The notes under the pieces were generated by a model that saw only the letters and a program-made list of their open reading frames with translations, had not been told where the DNA came from and did not search any database. A DNA stretch of 5,952 bases, from the NCBI GenBank assembly GCA_028821035.1, contig JAPPHP010000017.1, positions 1 to 5,952 of the forward strand, in the 5' to 3' direction. Shown piece by piece: positions 5,701 to 5,952 of the stretch. Source of the DNA: Gammaproteobacteria bacterium. Lineage in GTDB: Bacteria; Pseudomonadota; Gammaproteobacteria; Pseudomonadales; Azotimanducaceae. Made by a program: the position numbers and the translations under genes. Within the stretch, counting starts at the first letter, position 1, and each line of letters opens with the position of its first letter.

Positions 5701-5952
5701 ACCTCCTGCTCGTCACCGGCGCGTCGGCCGGCATCGGCACGTCCACGGCGGAGGTTTTTCTCGACGCCGGTTACGCCGTGGTCAACCTCTCGCGGCGCCC
5801 CTGCCCCGTGGCCGGCGTGACGCATCTCCGTTGCGACCTGTCCCGCCCGGACTTTCTCGCCGACATCGCCGAAGCGCTTGCACCCTCGCTCGTGTCGGCG
5901 GACCGGATCGCCCTCGTGCACAACGCCTCGCGGCTCGTCAACGACACGGCGC
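5697..5952 (+). CDS. Short-chain dehydrogenase/reductase (SDR), N-terminal part only
   Basis: The first 85 residues of a classical SDR are present; the gene runs off the right edge. The start is the GTG of GTGA, overlapping the PTPS stop by 4 bases, a typical coupled arrangement. The Rossmann fold opens with LLLVTGASAGIGTSTAEVFL (residues 3-22) containing the TGxxxGIG cofactor motif. SRR after the second strand (residues 37-39) favours NADP(H), and RCDLS holds the Asp that contacts adenine. The NNAG motif is present as the variant HNAS in ALVHNASRL. The catalytic Ser-Tyr-Lys lie outside the window. A pterin substrate, as for sepiapterin reductase or FolM, is suggested only by the PTPS neighbour. 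The SDR assignment is secure; the substrate is unknown. Confidence 0.9.
   Translation, partial: MNLLLVTGASAGIGTSTAEVFLDAGYAVVNLSRRPCPVAGVTHLRCDLSRPDFLADIAEALAPSLVSADRIALVHNASRLVNDTA

Overview
The window is G+C-rich, densely coding bacterial DNA with no RNA genes, CRISPR arrays or insertion sequences that I can see. An RND-type efflux pump with a lipoprotein adaptor (inner-membrane retention signal), Shine-Dalgarno (SD) led GTG/TTG starts and a TAGAATGCGC-type promoter element all suggest a Gram-negative proteobacterium. A gammaproteobacterium is my best guess, but no marker gene here fixes the lineage.

Left part, minus strand (1-1531): a two-gene efflux operon. The periplasmic adaptor (395-1531, TTG start) comes first, followed 18 bases later by the RND pump, of which only the first 125 residues are in the window. 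A 107-base divergent intergenic region separates it from the plus-strand genes.

Middle, plus strand (1639-4389): an FAD/NAD(P)H ferredoxin reductase-like flavoprotein (401 aa). Next is a 129-aa single-domain protein that I recognise as a bacterial CULT protein, i.e. the thalidomide/cyclic-imide-binding domain of cereblon, with the zinc cysteines and three-tryptophan cage intact. Then comes a 331-aa DUF4268 protein with a nuclease-like N-terminal half. Its codon use looks less G+C-biased than its neighbours', so it may be an accessory insertion.

Right part, plus strand (4506-5952): a tight cluster of an HAD-superfamily hydrolase, an unusual 6-pyruvoyl-tetrahydropterin synthase (PTPS/QueD) homologue and the start of a short-chain dehydrogenase (SDR). 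The gaps are 13 bases and a 4-base overlap, so the three are probably co-transcribed. The PTPS homologue keeps the zinc histidines but appears to have lost the usual catalytic Cys and His and the pterin-anchoring Glu, so its reaction should not be assumed.

Most worth following up are the cereblon-type domain, whose role in bacteria is unsettled, and the divergent PTPS-SDR pair. All functional statements rest on motif recognition by eye; no searches were run.
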